Assembly: GCA_947623305.1 (NCBI GenBank)
Contig: CANQGQ010000001.1
Location: 310,001-374,000, forward strand
Origin: an uncultured Alistipes sp.
Lineage (GTDB): Bacteria > Bacteroidota > Bacteroidia > Bacteroidales > Rikenellaceae
Length of the DNA: 64,000 nt
Direction: 5' to 3'
Below the pieces are notes generated by a model, which did no database searches, was not told the origin of the DNA, and saw only the letters and a program-made list of their open reading frames with translations. A program made the translations under genes and the position numbers. Shown here piece by piece: positions 34,330 to 45,955 of this stretch. Position 1 is the first letter of the stretch; each line of letters opens with the position of its first letter.

Positions 34330-36448
34330 CTAATGACAGCTCGTCGAGAAGCCAGCCTGCACCGGCGAATTTGTCGATCACGAAAAGAACGTAACGGATG
34401 TCCACCGCAATGCAGCGTTGCAGTTGCGGTTCGAACGCCACATCGCCCGACATCGCCTCCCAGTTGCCGTCGAAAGCCAGACCGACCAGCTCGCCCCGCG
34501 CATTCAGCACCGGCGAACCCGAGTTGCCGCCCGTGATATCCAGATCGGCCAGAAAGCCCACCGGCAACTCACCCGCCGCATTGGCATAGGGCCCGAAATC
34601 GCGGGCCGCATAGAGCGCTTTCAGCTTCTCGGGAACGGTGAACTCCTCCGGATTCTGCGGATTTTCCTTCTCCATGACCCCTTTCAGCGTCGTGTAGTGA
34701 TTGTAGCGGATGCCATCGGCCGGATTGTAGGGCAACACGCGCCCATAGGTCAGGCGGATGGTGAAATTGGCATCGGGCGACCACGCTTTGGCCGGTTCAC
34801 GACGCATACGGCCCGCCAGGTATTTGCGCATCCCCTCGTTGTAGCCGTCGACGTAGGGGCGACGGAGCGCGGCCAGTTCGGCGTATTGCTCCATCACCGA
34901 TTTCACGAACGGATAGGCGGGATCGGCTTCGACCTTCGCGGGCGAATAGTCGGCCAGCAAGGCCGCGAATCCCTCGGGCGTCGTGAATTGCGAATGATCG
35001 TAGATAAAATCGACGTAGGCATCGAGGTCGCCGCCGAACTCCTTGTCGACGATCTCCGCATAGAACGACGGCAGGGTCTTCATGTGCTCGCGTGCGATGG
35101 CCATCATCCGTTTGGCCACCTTGCGGTCGGTCGCCGCACTGTAATCTTTGTACCAATCGCCCAGCCACGCTTCGATTTTCGCCGCATCGACCTCTTTTTT
35201 CGGGGTCGAGCGGTCGAGCAGACCGGTAACGGGGCGCATCAATTCGATGCCCCGCAAAAAGGCTTCGGAAATGTATTGCAAATCGGCATCGGGGCCGGCC
35301 ATCCCCGCCAGCGCGGTTCGAATTTTCGGCAGCGCGTCGATGAATCCCTCCTCGGGCAGCGTGTGCTGTTCGGCCCACTGTTGGAAGGCGGCTTCCTGTT
35401 CGGCCTTGCGCTCCTTGACGTGTAATTTTTCCAGCCCGCGCGACATGCCGATGGAGTTCTTCCAGTAGTTCGACGACCCACGGTATTTCGAGGCGTACTG
35501 AATGCGCACGGCAGGGTCGGCCATCATCGCATCCCACAGAATCCGCTGACGTTCACCACGGATAAAGATGCGCTGCGGATTGCTGACGGCCAGGATATTA
35601 CCGATTTCGTCGGAGGTAATGTACCGCTGGGTCGAGCCCGGGAAACCCATGACCATGGCGAAGTCGCCTTCATCGACCCCCTGCAACGAAATTTTCAGGA
35701 ACCGATCGGCATGATAAGGCCGGTTGTCGGGCGAATAGTCGGCCGGCCGGTTGTCGGCACCGGCGTAGACGCGGAAAATCGAGAAGTCGCCCGTATGGCG
35801 CGGCCACATCCAGTTGTCGGTATCGCCGCCGAAATTGCCGATCGACGAGGGAGGCGCCCCGACCAACCGCACATCGGTATAGACCTCGTTGACGAAGGCG
35901 AAATACTGGTTCCGTTCGAAAAAGTCCTTGACGACGATCTCCATGCCCGGGTGTTCCTTTTCCAATTTCTCGGTCAACCCATTGACATTCGTGCGAACCA
36001 ATTCCGAAAATTCTTGTTCGCCGGCGGTCGAAGGAACATTGCCGAGCACGTCGGCGGTAACGTCGGCGATCTTGCGCACGAAACGCACTTTGAGCCCCGG
36101 CACGGGCAGCTCCTCGGCCTGCGACATGGCCCAGAATCCGTTTTTCAGATAGTCGTGCTCGACAGACGACAACTGCTGGATCGACCCGTAACCGCAATGG
36201 TGGTTGGTGAAAAGCAACCCTTCGGGCGAGACGATTTCGCCCGTGCATCCGCCGCCGAAGATGACGACGGCATCTTTGAGCGACGAGCGATCGAGGCTGT
36301 AAATTTCCTCGGCAGAGAGTTTGCAGCCGTGCGCCTTCATCTGTTTGATGTTCATTTTCTGGAGATAGGGCAGCAGCCACATCCCCTCGTCGGCCCGTGC
36401 GGTGCAGAGCGTGCCCGCAACAGCCAGTAACAACAGGATTTTTTTCAT
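34319..36448 (-). CDS. S46 family serine peptidase (dipeptidyl-peptidase 7/11-like)
   Basis: ADEGMWLLPYLQKMNIKQMKAHGCKLSAEEIYS; VIFGGGCTGEIVSPEGLLFTNHHCGYGSIQ; ITGGNSGSPVLNARGELVGLAFDGNWE. Confidence 0.95.
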   Translation of the reverse strand: MKKILLLLAVAGTLCTARADEGMWLLPYLQKMNIKQMKAHGCKLSAEEIYSLDRSSLKDAVVIFGGGCTGEIVSPEGLLFTNHHCGYGSIQQLSSVEHDYLKNGFWAMSQAEELPVPGLKVRFVRKIADVTADVLGNVPSTAGEQEFSELVRTNVNGLTEKLEKEHPGMEIVVKDFFERNQYFAFVNEVYTDVRLVGAPPSSIGNFGGDTDNWMWPRHTGDFSIFRVYAGADNRPADYSPDNRPYHADRFLKISLQGVDEGDFAMVMGFPGSTQRYITSDEIGNILAVSNPQRIFIRGERQRILWDAMMADPAVRIQYASKYRGSSNYWKNSIGMSRGLEKLHVKERKAEQEAAFQQWAEQHTLPEEGFIDALPKIRTALAGMAGPDADLQYISEAFLRGIELMRPVTGLLDRSTPKKEVDAAKIEAWLGDWYKDYSAATDRKVAKRMMAIAREHMKTLPSFYAEIVDKEFGGDLDAYVDFIYDHSQFTTPEGFAALLADYSPAKVEADPAYPFVKSVMEQYAELAALRRPYVDGYNEGMRKYLAGRMRREPAKAWSPDANFTIRLTYGRVLPYNPADGIRYNHYTTLKGVMEKENPQNPEEFTVPEKLKALYAARDFGPYANAAGELPVGFLADLDITGGNSGSPVLNARGELVGLAFDGNWEAMSGDVAFEPQLQRCIAVDIRYVLFVIDKFAGAGWLLDELSLAAF

Positions 36449-36486
36449 TTTATGATTCGATGACTGATTTTCGAAAAAGGTCGGTC

Positions 36487-37401
36487 TCACAGGTCGCTCC
36501 CCTTGTATTGGGTCGGCGACATACCGGTAACCCGCTTGAAATAGCTTCCGAAAAACGACTGGTTCGGAAAATCGAGCGAATAGGCGATCTCCTGAATGCT
36601 CATGTGCGAGTGTTTCAGCAGCGTTTTCGCTTCGAGAATCACATAACGGTCGATCCACTCCGACACCGACGAACCGCTGAACCGCTTGATCAGCGTGGAC
36701 AGATATTTGGGCGTGATACAGAGCTGCTGCGCATAGAACCGTACGCTGCGCTGGCGGCGGTAGTTTTCGCCTAAAAGCTCCATGAACTGCCGGAAATAGG
36801 CCTCGCTGCGGTCGCGGGGAGCTTTCGCCTCGTCGGGACGAGCGGCCAGTGCGTTATGCCGGATGTTGGCGATCTTGTAAATGATCGACGAAAGCAGGTT
36901 GCGCACGATTTCGCGCGAATAGGGCTGTTCGGGTGCACGCACCTCCTGTTCGATCAGTCCGATAATTTCGCGCATACTGCTGCTTTCCGCATCATCGAGC
37001 TGCACGCAGGGATTGCCGACCTGTTGCAGCATGGCGGGCATCAAATCGTGCAGATTGATCGGAATACTGTGCATGAAATCCGATGAGATGACTACGACGT
37101 GCGATTCGAAGCCCTGCATCGACTTGACTTGCAGAATCGTATTCGGCGTGCAGAAAAACATCGTATTCTTACGCAGCCGGAACTCCTGGAGGTTGTAGGA
37201 AATGGTCATTTCGCCCACGGTGCCGATTCCGATGATCAGCGCGTCGATGCGGCACGGAAAATGAAAGGCTTCGAGGTCGGATTGGCTGTCGGCCGTAAGG
37301 CATTCGCTTTGCATCCCCCGACGCGAATCGTCGCCAGACAGGGCAATCAATTCATTCAACGAATATTGGCTGATCGGAGGCTTCGGTGCGGGCTTGTCCA
37401 T
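36487..37401 (-). CDS. AraC family transcriptional regulator
   Basis: C-terminal HTH: RSVRFYAQQLCITPKYLSTLIKRFSGSSVSEWIDRYVILEAKTLLKHSHMSIQEIAYSLDFPNQSFFGSYFKRVTGMSPTQYKGSDL. Confidence 0.95.
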   Translation of the reverse strand: MDKPAPKPPISQYSLNELIALSGDDSRRGMQSECLTADSQSDLEAFHFPCRIDALIIGIGTVGEMTISYNLQEFRLRKNTMFFCTPNTILQVKSMQGFESHVVVISSDFMHSIPINLHDLMPAMLQQVGNPCVQLDDAESSSMREIIGLIEQEVRAPEQPYSREIVRNLLSSIIYKIANIRHNALAARPDEAKAPRDRSEAYFRQFMELLGENYRRQRSVRFYAQQLCITPKYLSTLIKRFSGSSVSEWIDRYVILEAKTLLKHSHMSIQEIAYSLDFPNQSFFGSYFKRVTGMSPTQYKGSDL

Positions 37402-37556
37402 GATGATACGGTTTATGGCGACAAATATAACAAGATTTGTCGAATGCGTTTTGTCGAATGGCGATGATTTCTGTTCTTTATTTCCGTTCTTCGCCGCTTT
37501 TGACTAAATTCGCACCGGACAAACGATCGAGCGACCATGTACGAACAAACGAACGT

Positions 37557-37615
37557 TTTCGATAAGCCGAGGGCAGAGCCGAACTCGGTCGAGCTATGCC
37601 GAGGCGAGAAAAGGT
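37557..37615. repeat. Bacteroidota-type palindromic intergenic repeat upstream of the CDF gene
   Basis: cgataagccgagggcagagccgaactcggtcgagctatgccgaggcgag; inverted relative of 29990-30050. Confidence 0.5.
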
Positions 37616-37617
37616 GC

Positions 37618-38535
37618 ATGAATATGAACCAACGGCTGCGGGCCATCTATCGGGTAACCTTCATCGGGCTCGTCGTCAATCTCGTGTTGGCGGCCGGGAA
37701 ACTGGCGGCCGGCCTCGTCGGCCGGAGCGGCGCCATGATCGCCGATGCCGTGCACTCGCTCTCCGACATGGCGACCGACGTCGTGGTGCTCGTTTTCGCG
37801 AAGCTGTCGGCCAAACCCGAAGATGCGACGCACAATTTCGGCCACGGAAAATACGAAACCTTAGCGACCGTCATCATCAGTCTCTTTTTAGCCGGCGTGG
37901 GGATCGGAATCCTATGGGACAGCATCGGCGCCATCATTCGGGCCGTGCGGGGCGAATGGCTGCCGCGCCCGGGACTGATCGCGCTGATCGCCGCAGTCGT
38001 CTCCATCGTTGTCAAGGAGTTGCTTTATCAATACACCGTGCGCGAAGGCCGGCGATTGGAGAGCCCGAGCGTTGTCGCCAACGCCTGGCACCATCGAAGC
38101 GATGCGCTTTCGTCGATCGGAACGTTCATCGGCATCGCGTGCGCCTATTTCTTGGGCGACAAGTGGCGGGTGGCCGATCCGGTGGTCGCGTCGATCGTCT
38201 CCCTGTTCATCTTCAAAATCGCCTACGACCTGATTCGCGACGGCTTCGGCGAACTGCTCGAACGGTCGCTGCCGGCCGACGTCGAACAGGAAATCCGCAA
38301 CATCGTCGTCCATTCGCCCGAGGTGCACGACCTGCATGCTTTGCGCACGCGCCGGATCGGCTCGGCCATGGCCGTGGATGTGCACATACGGGTCGACGGG
38401 TCGATGGAGGTCGAACGGTCGCACGAATTGGTCGCCGACATCAAACGACGGCTGCGGCAGCGTTTCGGCGACCGGATCATCGTAACCATCCAAGTAGACC
38501 CAATTATTAGTGCAGGACATCCTTCGTCCTGCTAA
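37618..38535 (+). CDS. Cation diffusion facilitator family transporter
   Basis: GLVGRSGAMIADAVHSLSDMATDVVVLVFAKLSAKPEDATHNFGHGKYETLAT; start trimmed past the repeat-derived extension. Confidence 0.92.
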   Translation: MNMNQRLRAIYRVTFIGLVVNLVLAAGKLAAGLVGRSGAMIADAVHSLSDMATDVVVLVFAKLSAKPEDATHNFGHGKYETLATVIISLFLAGVGIGILWDSIGAIIRAVRGEWLPRPGLIALIAAVVSIVVKELLYQYTVREGRRLESPSVVANAWHHRSDALSSIGTFIGIACAYFLGDKWRVADPVVASIVSLFIFKIAYDLIRDGFGELLERSLPADVEQEIRNIVVHSPEVHDLHALRTRRIGSAMAVDVHIRVDGSMEVERSHELVADIKRRLRQRFGDRIIVTIQVDPIISAGHPSSC

Positions 38536-38566
38536 TCAGCGTCATCATTGCGCCGATCGTTGAAAA

Positions 38567-38608
38567 TAAGAACCCTTATTGACGAATGTTCATCAATAAG
38601 GGTTCTTA
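38567..38608. terminator. Bidirectional terminator between CDF and groEL
   Basis: Perfect 16-bp arms TAAGAACCCTTATTGA / TCAATAAGGGTTCTTA with a 10-nt loop. Confidence 0.85.
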
Positions 38609-38620
38609 CTCTTAAAAGTA

Positions 38621-38726
38621 GCGGAAGCGCTGACGACCGTCGAAAGCACGACGGCCGTCTATCGCACCAAGTAAAGGAAGCGCAGAAAGCGGTCGAAAGC
38701 AAAGCGACCGTCCACCGCGCTAATAA
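38621..38726. repeat. Two tandem cores of repeat family 1 abutting the groEL stop
   Basis: GCGGAAGCGCTGACGACCGTCGAAAGCACGACGGCCGTCTATCGCAC and AAGGAAGCGCAGAAAGCGGTCGAAAGCAAAGCGACCGTCCACCGCGCTAATAA. Confidence 0.75.
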
Positions 38727-40358
<1,632 letters not shown>

Positions 40359-40386
40359 AATTTTCTTCGTACGGTTAAATGATTGG

Positions 40387-40656
40387 TTAGATAATCGCGA
40401 AAATGTCCGATTGTTTCATGATGAGGTAGTCCGTTCCGTCGATCGAAATCTCCTGACCGGCATATTTGCCGTAGAGCACCTGGTCGCCGACCTTGACCTC
40501 CATCTTGACATCCGAAGTCCCGGGGCCCACGGCAACGACTTTGCCAGCGAGCGGTTTTTCCTTGGCGGTGTCGGGGATGATCAATCCGCCGACGGTCTTC
40601 TCCTCCGCGGGATTGGGGAGGATCAGCACACGATCCGATAATGGTTTTACGTTCAT
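40387..40656 (-). CDS. groS: Co-chaperonin GroES
   Basis: [46 protein letters not shown]. Confidence 0.97.
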   Translation of the reverse strand: MNVKPLSDRVLILPNPAEEKTVGGLIIPDTAKEKPLAGKVVAVGPGTSDVKMEVKVGDQVLYGKYAGQEISIDGTDYLIMKQSDIFAII

Positions 40657-41024
40657 TTTTTTATTAATTGGTTTTACTGCTTTTTACCCTCGTTAATTGG
40701 TTTTGCGGCTAACAACCGTCTTTTTAACCGGTTTTACAGTTTGCTGCGCTATTGGCCAGCTCGGTTGCCTATTACCGTTTTGTTTTACGGATCGCCTGGT
40801 TCGGGAGGCTTTTTCCGTTTGCATTTTTGGAACCAACAATCGGTATGCCAACCCCGATTTGACAGGTTCAAGCTGTTGCTTTGTCATATGGCGACTGCCA
40901 TTTTGTCATTTTTCGAGTCTGCACAGCGCCGGAAACCGTACCGCTGTCGCCTCGTCGACCGGTACGCCGCTCCGCCGACCGAAAAAATCGGAGCAATTTT
41001 TTTGGCGGTACCGAAAAAGTATAT

Positions 41025-41036
41025 TATCTTTGCATC
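41025..41036 (+). promoter_or_regulatory. Promoter -7 element for tRNA-His
   Basis: aaaagtatatTATCTTTGC, TAnnTTTG motif upstream of the tRNA. Confidence 0.55.
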
Positions 41037-41062
41037 TCGATACGACGGAGTACGTATCAAAT

Positions 41063-41137
41063 GGTGGATGTAGCTCAGCTGGTTAGAGCACTGGATTGTG
41101 GTTCCAGGTGTCGTGGGTTCGAATCCCATCTTCCACC
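41063..41137 (+). tRNA. tRNA-His (GTG)
   Basis: gtggatg acceptor, anticodon arm ctgga-ttGTGgt-tccag, T arm gtggg-ttcgaat-cccat, 3' cttccacc; preceding G pairs as G-1. Confidence 0.93.
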
Positions 41138-41282
41138 CCCCCCTTGCAAAAGGAGTATAGGGTGAAAAGAGAGGTCTTTCCGATAACGGAAGGCCTCTTT
41201 TTCGTTGCGATTCGGTCGGTTCGGGAGCGTCGAAACGGTCGCGAGGAACATCGGAGCGCGAGTCAGACCGAAAATCAACCGA

Positions 41283-42770
41283 TTATTCGGAGAACAAACC
41301 GGCGGCTTTGCGATATTCCAGCCAGCAGAGATAACGGTTCACTCGTGCTTGCACATGAGTCTCATGGGCCTGCTGCCAGAGGGCCTGCGCTTCGAGAAAA
41401 TCCGTAAGCATCTCCGTGCCGGCCTTGTAGCGCAACTCGCTCAATCGCAGATTCTCGTCCGCCGCAGCCAACGACGATTCAGCCAGCCGCAACTCCAACT
41501 CCGATTCATCGAGGTTGTTCGCCGCGCGCGTCAGTTCGAGTTGCATCCGTTCATTGCCGTCCTCCTGCTCCAAACGGGCCTGTTCATACTTCGCACGGGC
41601 CGACCGCATCTTGTTCGAGCGTCCGCCGAAGTGGAAAATCGGAATCGAAACCTGCACGCCCGCCGCGAAACTCGCCTTGTCCAACAGATAATCGTCGTTC
41701 AGTTCGAAACCGTGCGTATAGCCGTAGCGGCCCACCAACCCGACCTGCGGCAGCCGCTCGCTGCGGGCCAGCAACAGCTGCTGACGGGCCAATTCGCTTT
41801 TGCGATCGAGCATCCGAAATTCGGGGCGGGCTTCCAGATCGGCCGACGGCACCGCTGCCGGATAGGCAGGCAGTTCATCGGTTACCTCGAGCCGGTCGGT
41901 CAGCCGATGGCCCGTCAGATGACACAGGTTCATCGTCGCCAACCGCAGTCCGTTTTCGGCCCGACGCAGGTTGAGTTCGCTTTCGTTCACCTTGACCTGC
42001 ACGCGCAGTACGTCGTTCTGCGGTTTCAGTCCGTTTTTGCGGGCGCTCTCGACGTTGCGCAACAACTCGGCGAGCAGCGCATGATACCGTTCGGCAACCT
42101 CGCGCAGTTCGCGAGCCCGCAGGACATCGGCATAGGCCCGCGACGTTTCGATGACTACCTCCTGTTCGGTCAGGCGCCGGTATTGGGTCGCCAGTTCGCT
42201 GCCGATGCGGGCCATCCGGAAGCCGGCCCGCACCTTGCCACCCGCATAGATCGGTTGTTCGAGCTGTACGCCGCCGCCGTAAATCCAGCCGAGTTTATAA
42301 TCGAGGTCGACGCCCGGGAAGAACGCCGAATGACCCGTAGGAGCCATTTCGGCCGTAAAGACCGGCAGCATGCCGCCCGCGATGTGCAGTCCGCCCGAAG
42401 CGTTGGAGTAGAGGGCCATGCCCGTAGCTGAAACCGAGGGCAGAAAGTTGGCTTTCATGCTGCGCAGCTCGAATCGGGCGGCCGACAGCTGTTTTTCGGC
42501 GGCGGCCAGCGAACGGTTGTTGGCTTTGGCTTGTTCGATGCACTCGTCGAGCGTCAGACGGACGACGGTTTGCGCTTCGGTCGCCGGCTGCGCCCGCAAT
42601 GATGCGTTCGGGCAGACGAAAAGGGCCCAAAAGAGGAAAAGCGCAGGCCACCGCCGCGAAAAGCTCCGGCCGTGAACGGCCTTTCGGGTGTGCTTCGGCA
42701 GCAGAACGGAGGTCGTCGATTCGACAGCCTTCGACAGCCTGCCAACGGTATGCTTCATAATAAGATTCAT
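41283..42770 (-). CDS. TolC family outer membrane efflux protein
   Basis: VVRLTLDECIEQAKANNRSLAAAEKQLSAARFELRSMKANFLPSVSATG ... ETSRAYADVLRARELREVAERYHALLAELLRN. Start trimmed from the ORF-track call, which crosses the RND gene. Confidence 0.92.
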   Translation of the reverse strand: MNLIMKHTVGRLSKAVESTTSVLLPKHTRKAVHGRSFSRRWPALFLFWALFVCPNASLRAQPATEAQTVVRLTLDECIEQAKANNRSLAAAEKQLSAARFELRSMKANFLPSVSATGMALYSNASGGLHIAGGMLPVFTAEMAPTGHSAFFPGVDLDYKLGWIYGGGVQLEQPIYAGGKVRAGFRMARIGSELATQYRRLTEQEVVIETSRAYADVLRARELREVAERYHALLAELLRNVESARKNGLKPQNDVLRVQVKVNESELNLRRAENGLRLATMNLCHLTGHRLTDRLEVTDELPAYPAAVPSADLEARPEFRMLDRKSELARQQLLLARSERLPQVGLVGRYGYTHGFELNDDYLLDKASFAAGVQVSIPIFHFGGRSNKMRSARAKYEQARLEQEDGNERMQLELTRAANNLDESELELRLAESSLAAADENLRLSELRYKAGTEMLTDFLEAQALWQQAHETHVQARVNRYLCWLEYRKAAGLFSE

Positions 42771-45700
42771 CGCAGTTGCTTGATTTTGAAGAATACGGCA
42801 TAGAGAATCGGCACGAAGAAGAGCGTGGCGAAGGTGCTGAACAACAGACCGCCCATGATGGTGGCGGCCATCGAACCGAACATCGCGTCGCTCAACAGCG
42901 GAATCATGCCGAGAATCGTGGTCAGCGAAGCCATCATCACGGGCCGCAGCCGGCTTTCGGAGCTGGCGATGAGGGCTTCGGCGGGTTCTTTTCCGGCAGC
43001 GATCTGGTCGCCGATTTCGTCCATCAGCACGATGCAGTTCTTCATCATCATGCCGATCAGCCCCAGCACGCCGACGATGGCGCAGAAAGTGAAGGTCTGC
43101 CCCGTGATGAGCATGGCGGCCACGACGCCGATGGCGATCAACGGAATGCCGCACAGGATGATGGCAGGCTTGCGGTAGTCGCCGAAAAGGAAGATGAGGA
43201 TGGCGATCATCAGCACGATGCCCAGCGGCACGTTTTTGAACAAATAGCGCATCGTCTGGTCGCTGGCGCCCTTTTCGCCCTGCCACTTCAGCGCATAGCC
43301 CGCCGGCAGCGGAACGGCCTCGATGCGTTCGGCCAAAGCCCGACGAGCTGCCTCGGTCTCGATGCCCGGCACCGGCGAACACATCATGCGCTGGGCCCGC
43401 TGTCCGTTGAAACGCGGCACGACGGGGTCTTCCCAGGCGATTTCGATGCCGCGGCTGATCTGTTTCAGCGGCACGGTCTGCATCAATCGGGCAACCAACT
43501 CGTCGCGATCGACGGCCCCCGAACGCAACTGCACGAGCGTCTCTTCGTCGAGCAGGGTCGAAAGCGCGGGCAGCGTCGAGAAGATCGGCACGTTCTCCAG
43601 ATTATCCAACGGCCGACCGTCCGTATCGGCGCATTTCAAATAAATCGTATTTTTGTGGATACCTTCGTAGAACGTTCCCACGGGGATGCCGCCGGCTGCC
43701 GAGAGCATCGACATCGCGACGTTCTGCCGTCCGAGCCCCATGCGGCGGGCCGACGACTGTTCGTAGTCGATGCGCAACACCGGAATGCGCGGCTCCCAGT
43801 CGGTCGTGATCAATTCGACCTCGGGCGTCGTCTCCATGATGCGGCGGGCGCTGTCGGCCAGCCGGTGCAGGACGGCAGGATCGGGGCCGGTAAACAGCAC
43901 TTCGATGGGATATTTCTTAAACATCAGGTTGTAACGCTTCAGCTTGACGTAGGCATCCGGATAACGGGCCGTGAGTTCGCGCTGAATGGCGTCGATGTTC
44001 TTTTCGAGCGCTTTGGGCGATTCGAAGTCGATAATCAGTTCACCGTAGGAGAGCGAGGGGGTGGCGATGCTGCGCACCAAATTGTAACGCGCCGGCGTGC
44101 CGCCCGTCGAGGCGGTAACGTGGGTGATTTCGGGGCGGGTTTTAAGATAGGCTTCGATGTCGGCAAGGTCGGAACGCACCCGTGCGGAGTGGGTGCCTTC
44201 GGGGAGTTTGTACTCCATGTAGAGCTGGTCGTAAACCATGTCGGGGAAGAATCCGTGGCGCATGAACCGGTAGCCCCACGCGCTCAATCCGACCAACGCA
44301 ACCGCCACCGCGAGGCAACTCACCCGATGGCGCAATCCGAATCCGAGCGCGGCTCGCAACCACCGATAAAATACATTATTATTAATTAGCTGGGGAGTGC
44401 TAATGGAAGTTGGGGAAGTGCTTTCGGCAGACAGCGCATTATTTTCGGCAATCGGAGCGGCGGCTGCGGGAGCGGGCCATTTCAACCAGTGGTCGCACAT
44501 CAACGGCACGTGCACGAGGGCGAGAATCCAGCTCAACAACAACGAGACGGCCAACACGATGAAAAGGTCGCGCACATAAACACCGGCGGTATCGGGCGAC
44601 AGATAGACCGGAAAGAAGGCCAGAATGGCGATCAACGTCGCGCCCAACAACGGCATCGCCGTCTTGCGGCCAATGGCCGTGAGAGCTTCGCGGCGCGGTT
44701 TGCCGGCCTGCATATCCACCAGAATGCCGTCGACGATGACGATGGCGTTATCGACCAGCATGCCCATCGCCAGAATGAAAGCGCCTAACGACACGCGCTG
44801 CATCGTACCGTCGGTGATCCCCAGCACGAGGAACGACCCGACGACGATCATCACCAAACTGATGCCGATGACCAATCCGCTGCGGAAGCCCATCGTGAGC
44901 ATCAATATCCCTACGACAATCACTACGGACTCCAACAAATTAATAAAAAAGGTCAGCAGCGCATCGGTTACGCGCTCCGGTTGATAGAACACCTTATGAT
45001 ATTCGACGCCGGTCGGGAAACGGGTCTCCTGCAACGTTTGCAGCTTGCGTTCCACCTCGACGCCCACCTTCACGATGTCGCTGCCCGAAGCGGCGGCCAC
45101 GGCGATGCCCAGCGCATGTTTGCCGTCGTAGAACAGCTCGTTGCGGACCGGCTCCTCGAAGCCCGATTCCACGGTGGCGATGTCGCCCAGCCGCAACTGG
45201 TCGTCCTCATGGCCCTGGATGACCATCCCTTTGATCTGTTCCACGGTGCGGAACTTGTCCGTTACGGTTACGCGGATGCGATCGGGGCCGTTGTCGTAGT
45301 AACCGGCATAGTAGGTGTCGTTCTGCCCTTTGAGGGTCGACAGCACTTCGGCCGGCGAAATGCCCAGCGTCGCCATCTTCTCGGGCTGGATCGAAATGTC
45401 AATGCAATCGGGCTGTTCGCCGTAAATCTCCACGCGGGCCACGCCGTCGAGGTCGCCCAGTTCGCGTCTCACCAATTCGGCGTAGTCCTGCAACTGACGT
45501 TCGGTCAGTCCGTCGCCCGTGAGCGCATAGAGCATGCCATAGACCAGTCCAAAATCGTCGCGCACCGAAACCGATGCCCCCGAAGGGAGCTGCGGACGGG
45601 TATCGTTCACCTTGCGGCGCAACAAGTCCCAGCATTGTTCGATTTGACTGTCTGGCACGGTGGTGTTCATTTCCACCTGGAGGATGGCCAGATCGTTGTA

Positions 45701-45955
45701 CGACCAGCTGGACACTTCGTGCACCTCGCCGATGGTGCGGATACTCTTTTCGAGCGGGTCGGTAACCTCCATTTCGATCTCGTGCGCCGAAGCACCCGGA
45801 TAGACGGCCACGACCATCGCCTGTTTGACCTTGATTTCGGGGTCTTCGAGCTTGCTCATGTCGTAGATCGACAGCAGGCCGCCGCCCACCAACACGGCGA
45901 GCAGAAAATAGATGAGCTTTTTATTAGCAAAGGCCCATGCACCGAAGTCCATCAT
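42767..45955 (-). CDS. RND efflux transporter permease (AcrB/CusA-like)
   Basis: FGAWAFANKKLIYFLLAVLVGGGLLSIYDMSKLEDPEIKVKQAMVVAVYPGASAHEIEMEVTDPLEKSIRTI; AMGMLVDNAIVIVDGI. Confidence 0.96.
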   Translation of the reverse strand: MMDFGAWAFANKKLIYFLLAVLVGGGLLSIYDMSKLEDPEIKVKQAMVVAVYPGASAHEIEMEVTDPLEKSIRTIGEVHEVSSWSYNDLAILQVEMNTTVPDSQIEQCWDLLRRKVNDTRPQLPSGASVSVRDDFGLVYGMLYALTGDGLTERQLQDYAELVRRELGDLDGVARVEIYGEQPDCIDISIQPEKMATLGISPAEVLSTLKGQNDTYYAGYYDNGPDRIRVTVTDKFRTVEQIKGMVIQGHEDDQLRLGDIATVESGFEEPVRNELFYDGKHALGIAVAAASGSDIVKVGVEVERKLQTLQETRFPTGVEYHKVFYQPERVTDALLTFFINLLESVVIVVGILMLTMGFRSGLVIGISLVMIVVGSFLVLGITDGTMQRVSLGAFILAMGMLVDNAIVIVDGILVDMQAGKPRREALTAIGRKTAMPLLGATLIAILAFFPVYLSPDTAGVYVRDLFIVLAVSLLLSWILALVHVPLMCDHWLKWPAPAAAAPIAENNALSAESTSPTSISTPQLINNNVFYRWLRAALGFGLRHRVSCLAVAVALVGLSAWGYRFMRHGFFPDMVYDQLYMEYKLPEGTHSARVRSDLADIEAYLKTRPEITHVTASTGGTPARYNLVRSIATPSLSYGELIIDFESPKALEKNIDAIQRELTARYPDAYVKLKRYNLMFKKYPIEVLFTGPDPAVLHRLADSARRIMETTPEVELITTDWEPRIPVLRIDYEQSSARRMGLGRQNVAMSMLSAAGGIPVGTFYEGIHKNTIYLKCADTDGRPLDNLENVPIFSTLPALSTLLDEETLVQLRSGAVDRDELVARLMQTVPLKQISRGIEIAWEDPVVPRFNGQRAQRMMCSPVPGIETEAARRALAERIEAVPLPAGYALKWQGEKGASDQTMRYLFKNVPLGIVLMIAILIFLFGDYRKPAIILCGIPLIAIGVVAAMLITGQTFTFCAIVGVLGLIGMMMKNCIVLMDEIGDQIAAGKEPAEALIASSESRLRPVMMASLTTILGMIPLLSDAMFGSMAATIMGGLLFSTFATLFFVPILYAVFFKIKQLR

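Noticed and set aside
37537-37617. N-terminal extension of the CDF transporter (MYEQTNVFDKPRAEPNSVELCRGEKRC)
   Set aside because: Derived from a palindromic intergenic repeat; the more likely start is MNMNQRLRAIYRV at 37618.
38621-38726. Possible CRISPR-like array near groEL
   Set aside because: Only two diverged units with no unique spacers; the units are cores of the dispersed family 1 repeat.
40741-41165. Small plus-strand ORFs running through tRNA-His (e.g. 40881-41165)
   Set aside because: They overlap a tRNA and a promoter; not plausible proteins.
42776-44389. 537-aa plus-strand ORF
   Set aside because: Antisense to the RND permease.
44390-44405. GAGTGCTAA half-CIRCE-like sequence
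   Set aside because: Single half-site inside the RND coding sequence, not near a heat-shock gene start.
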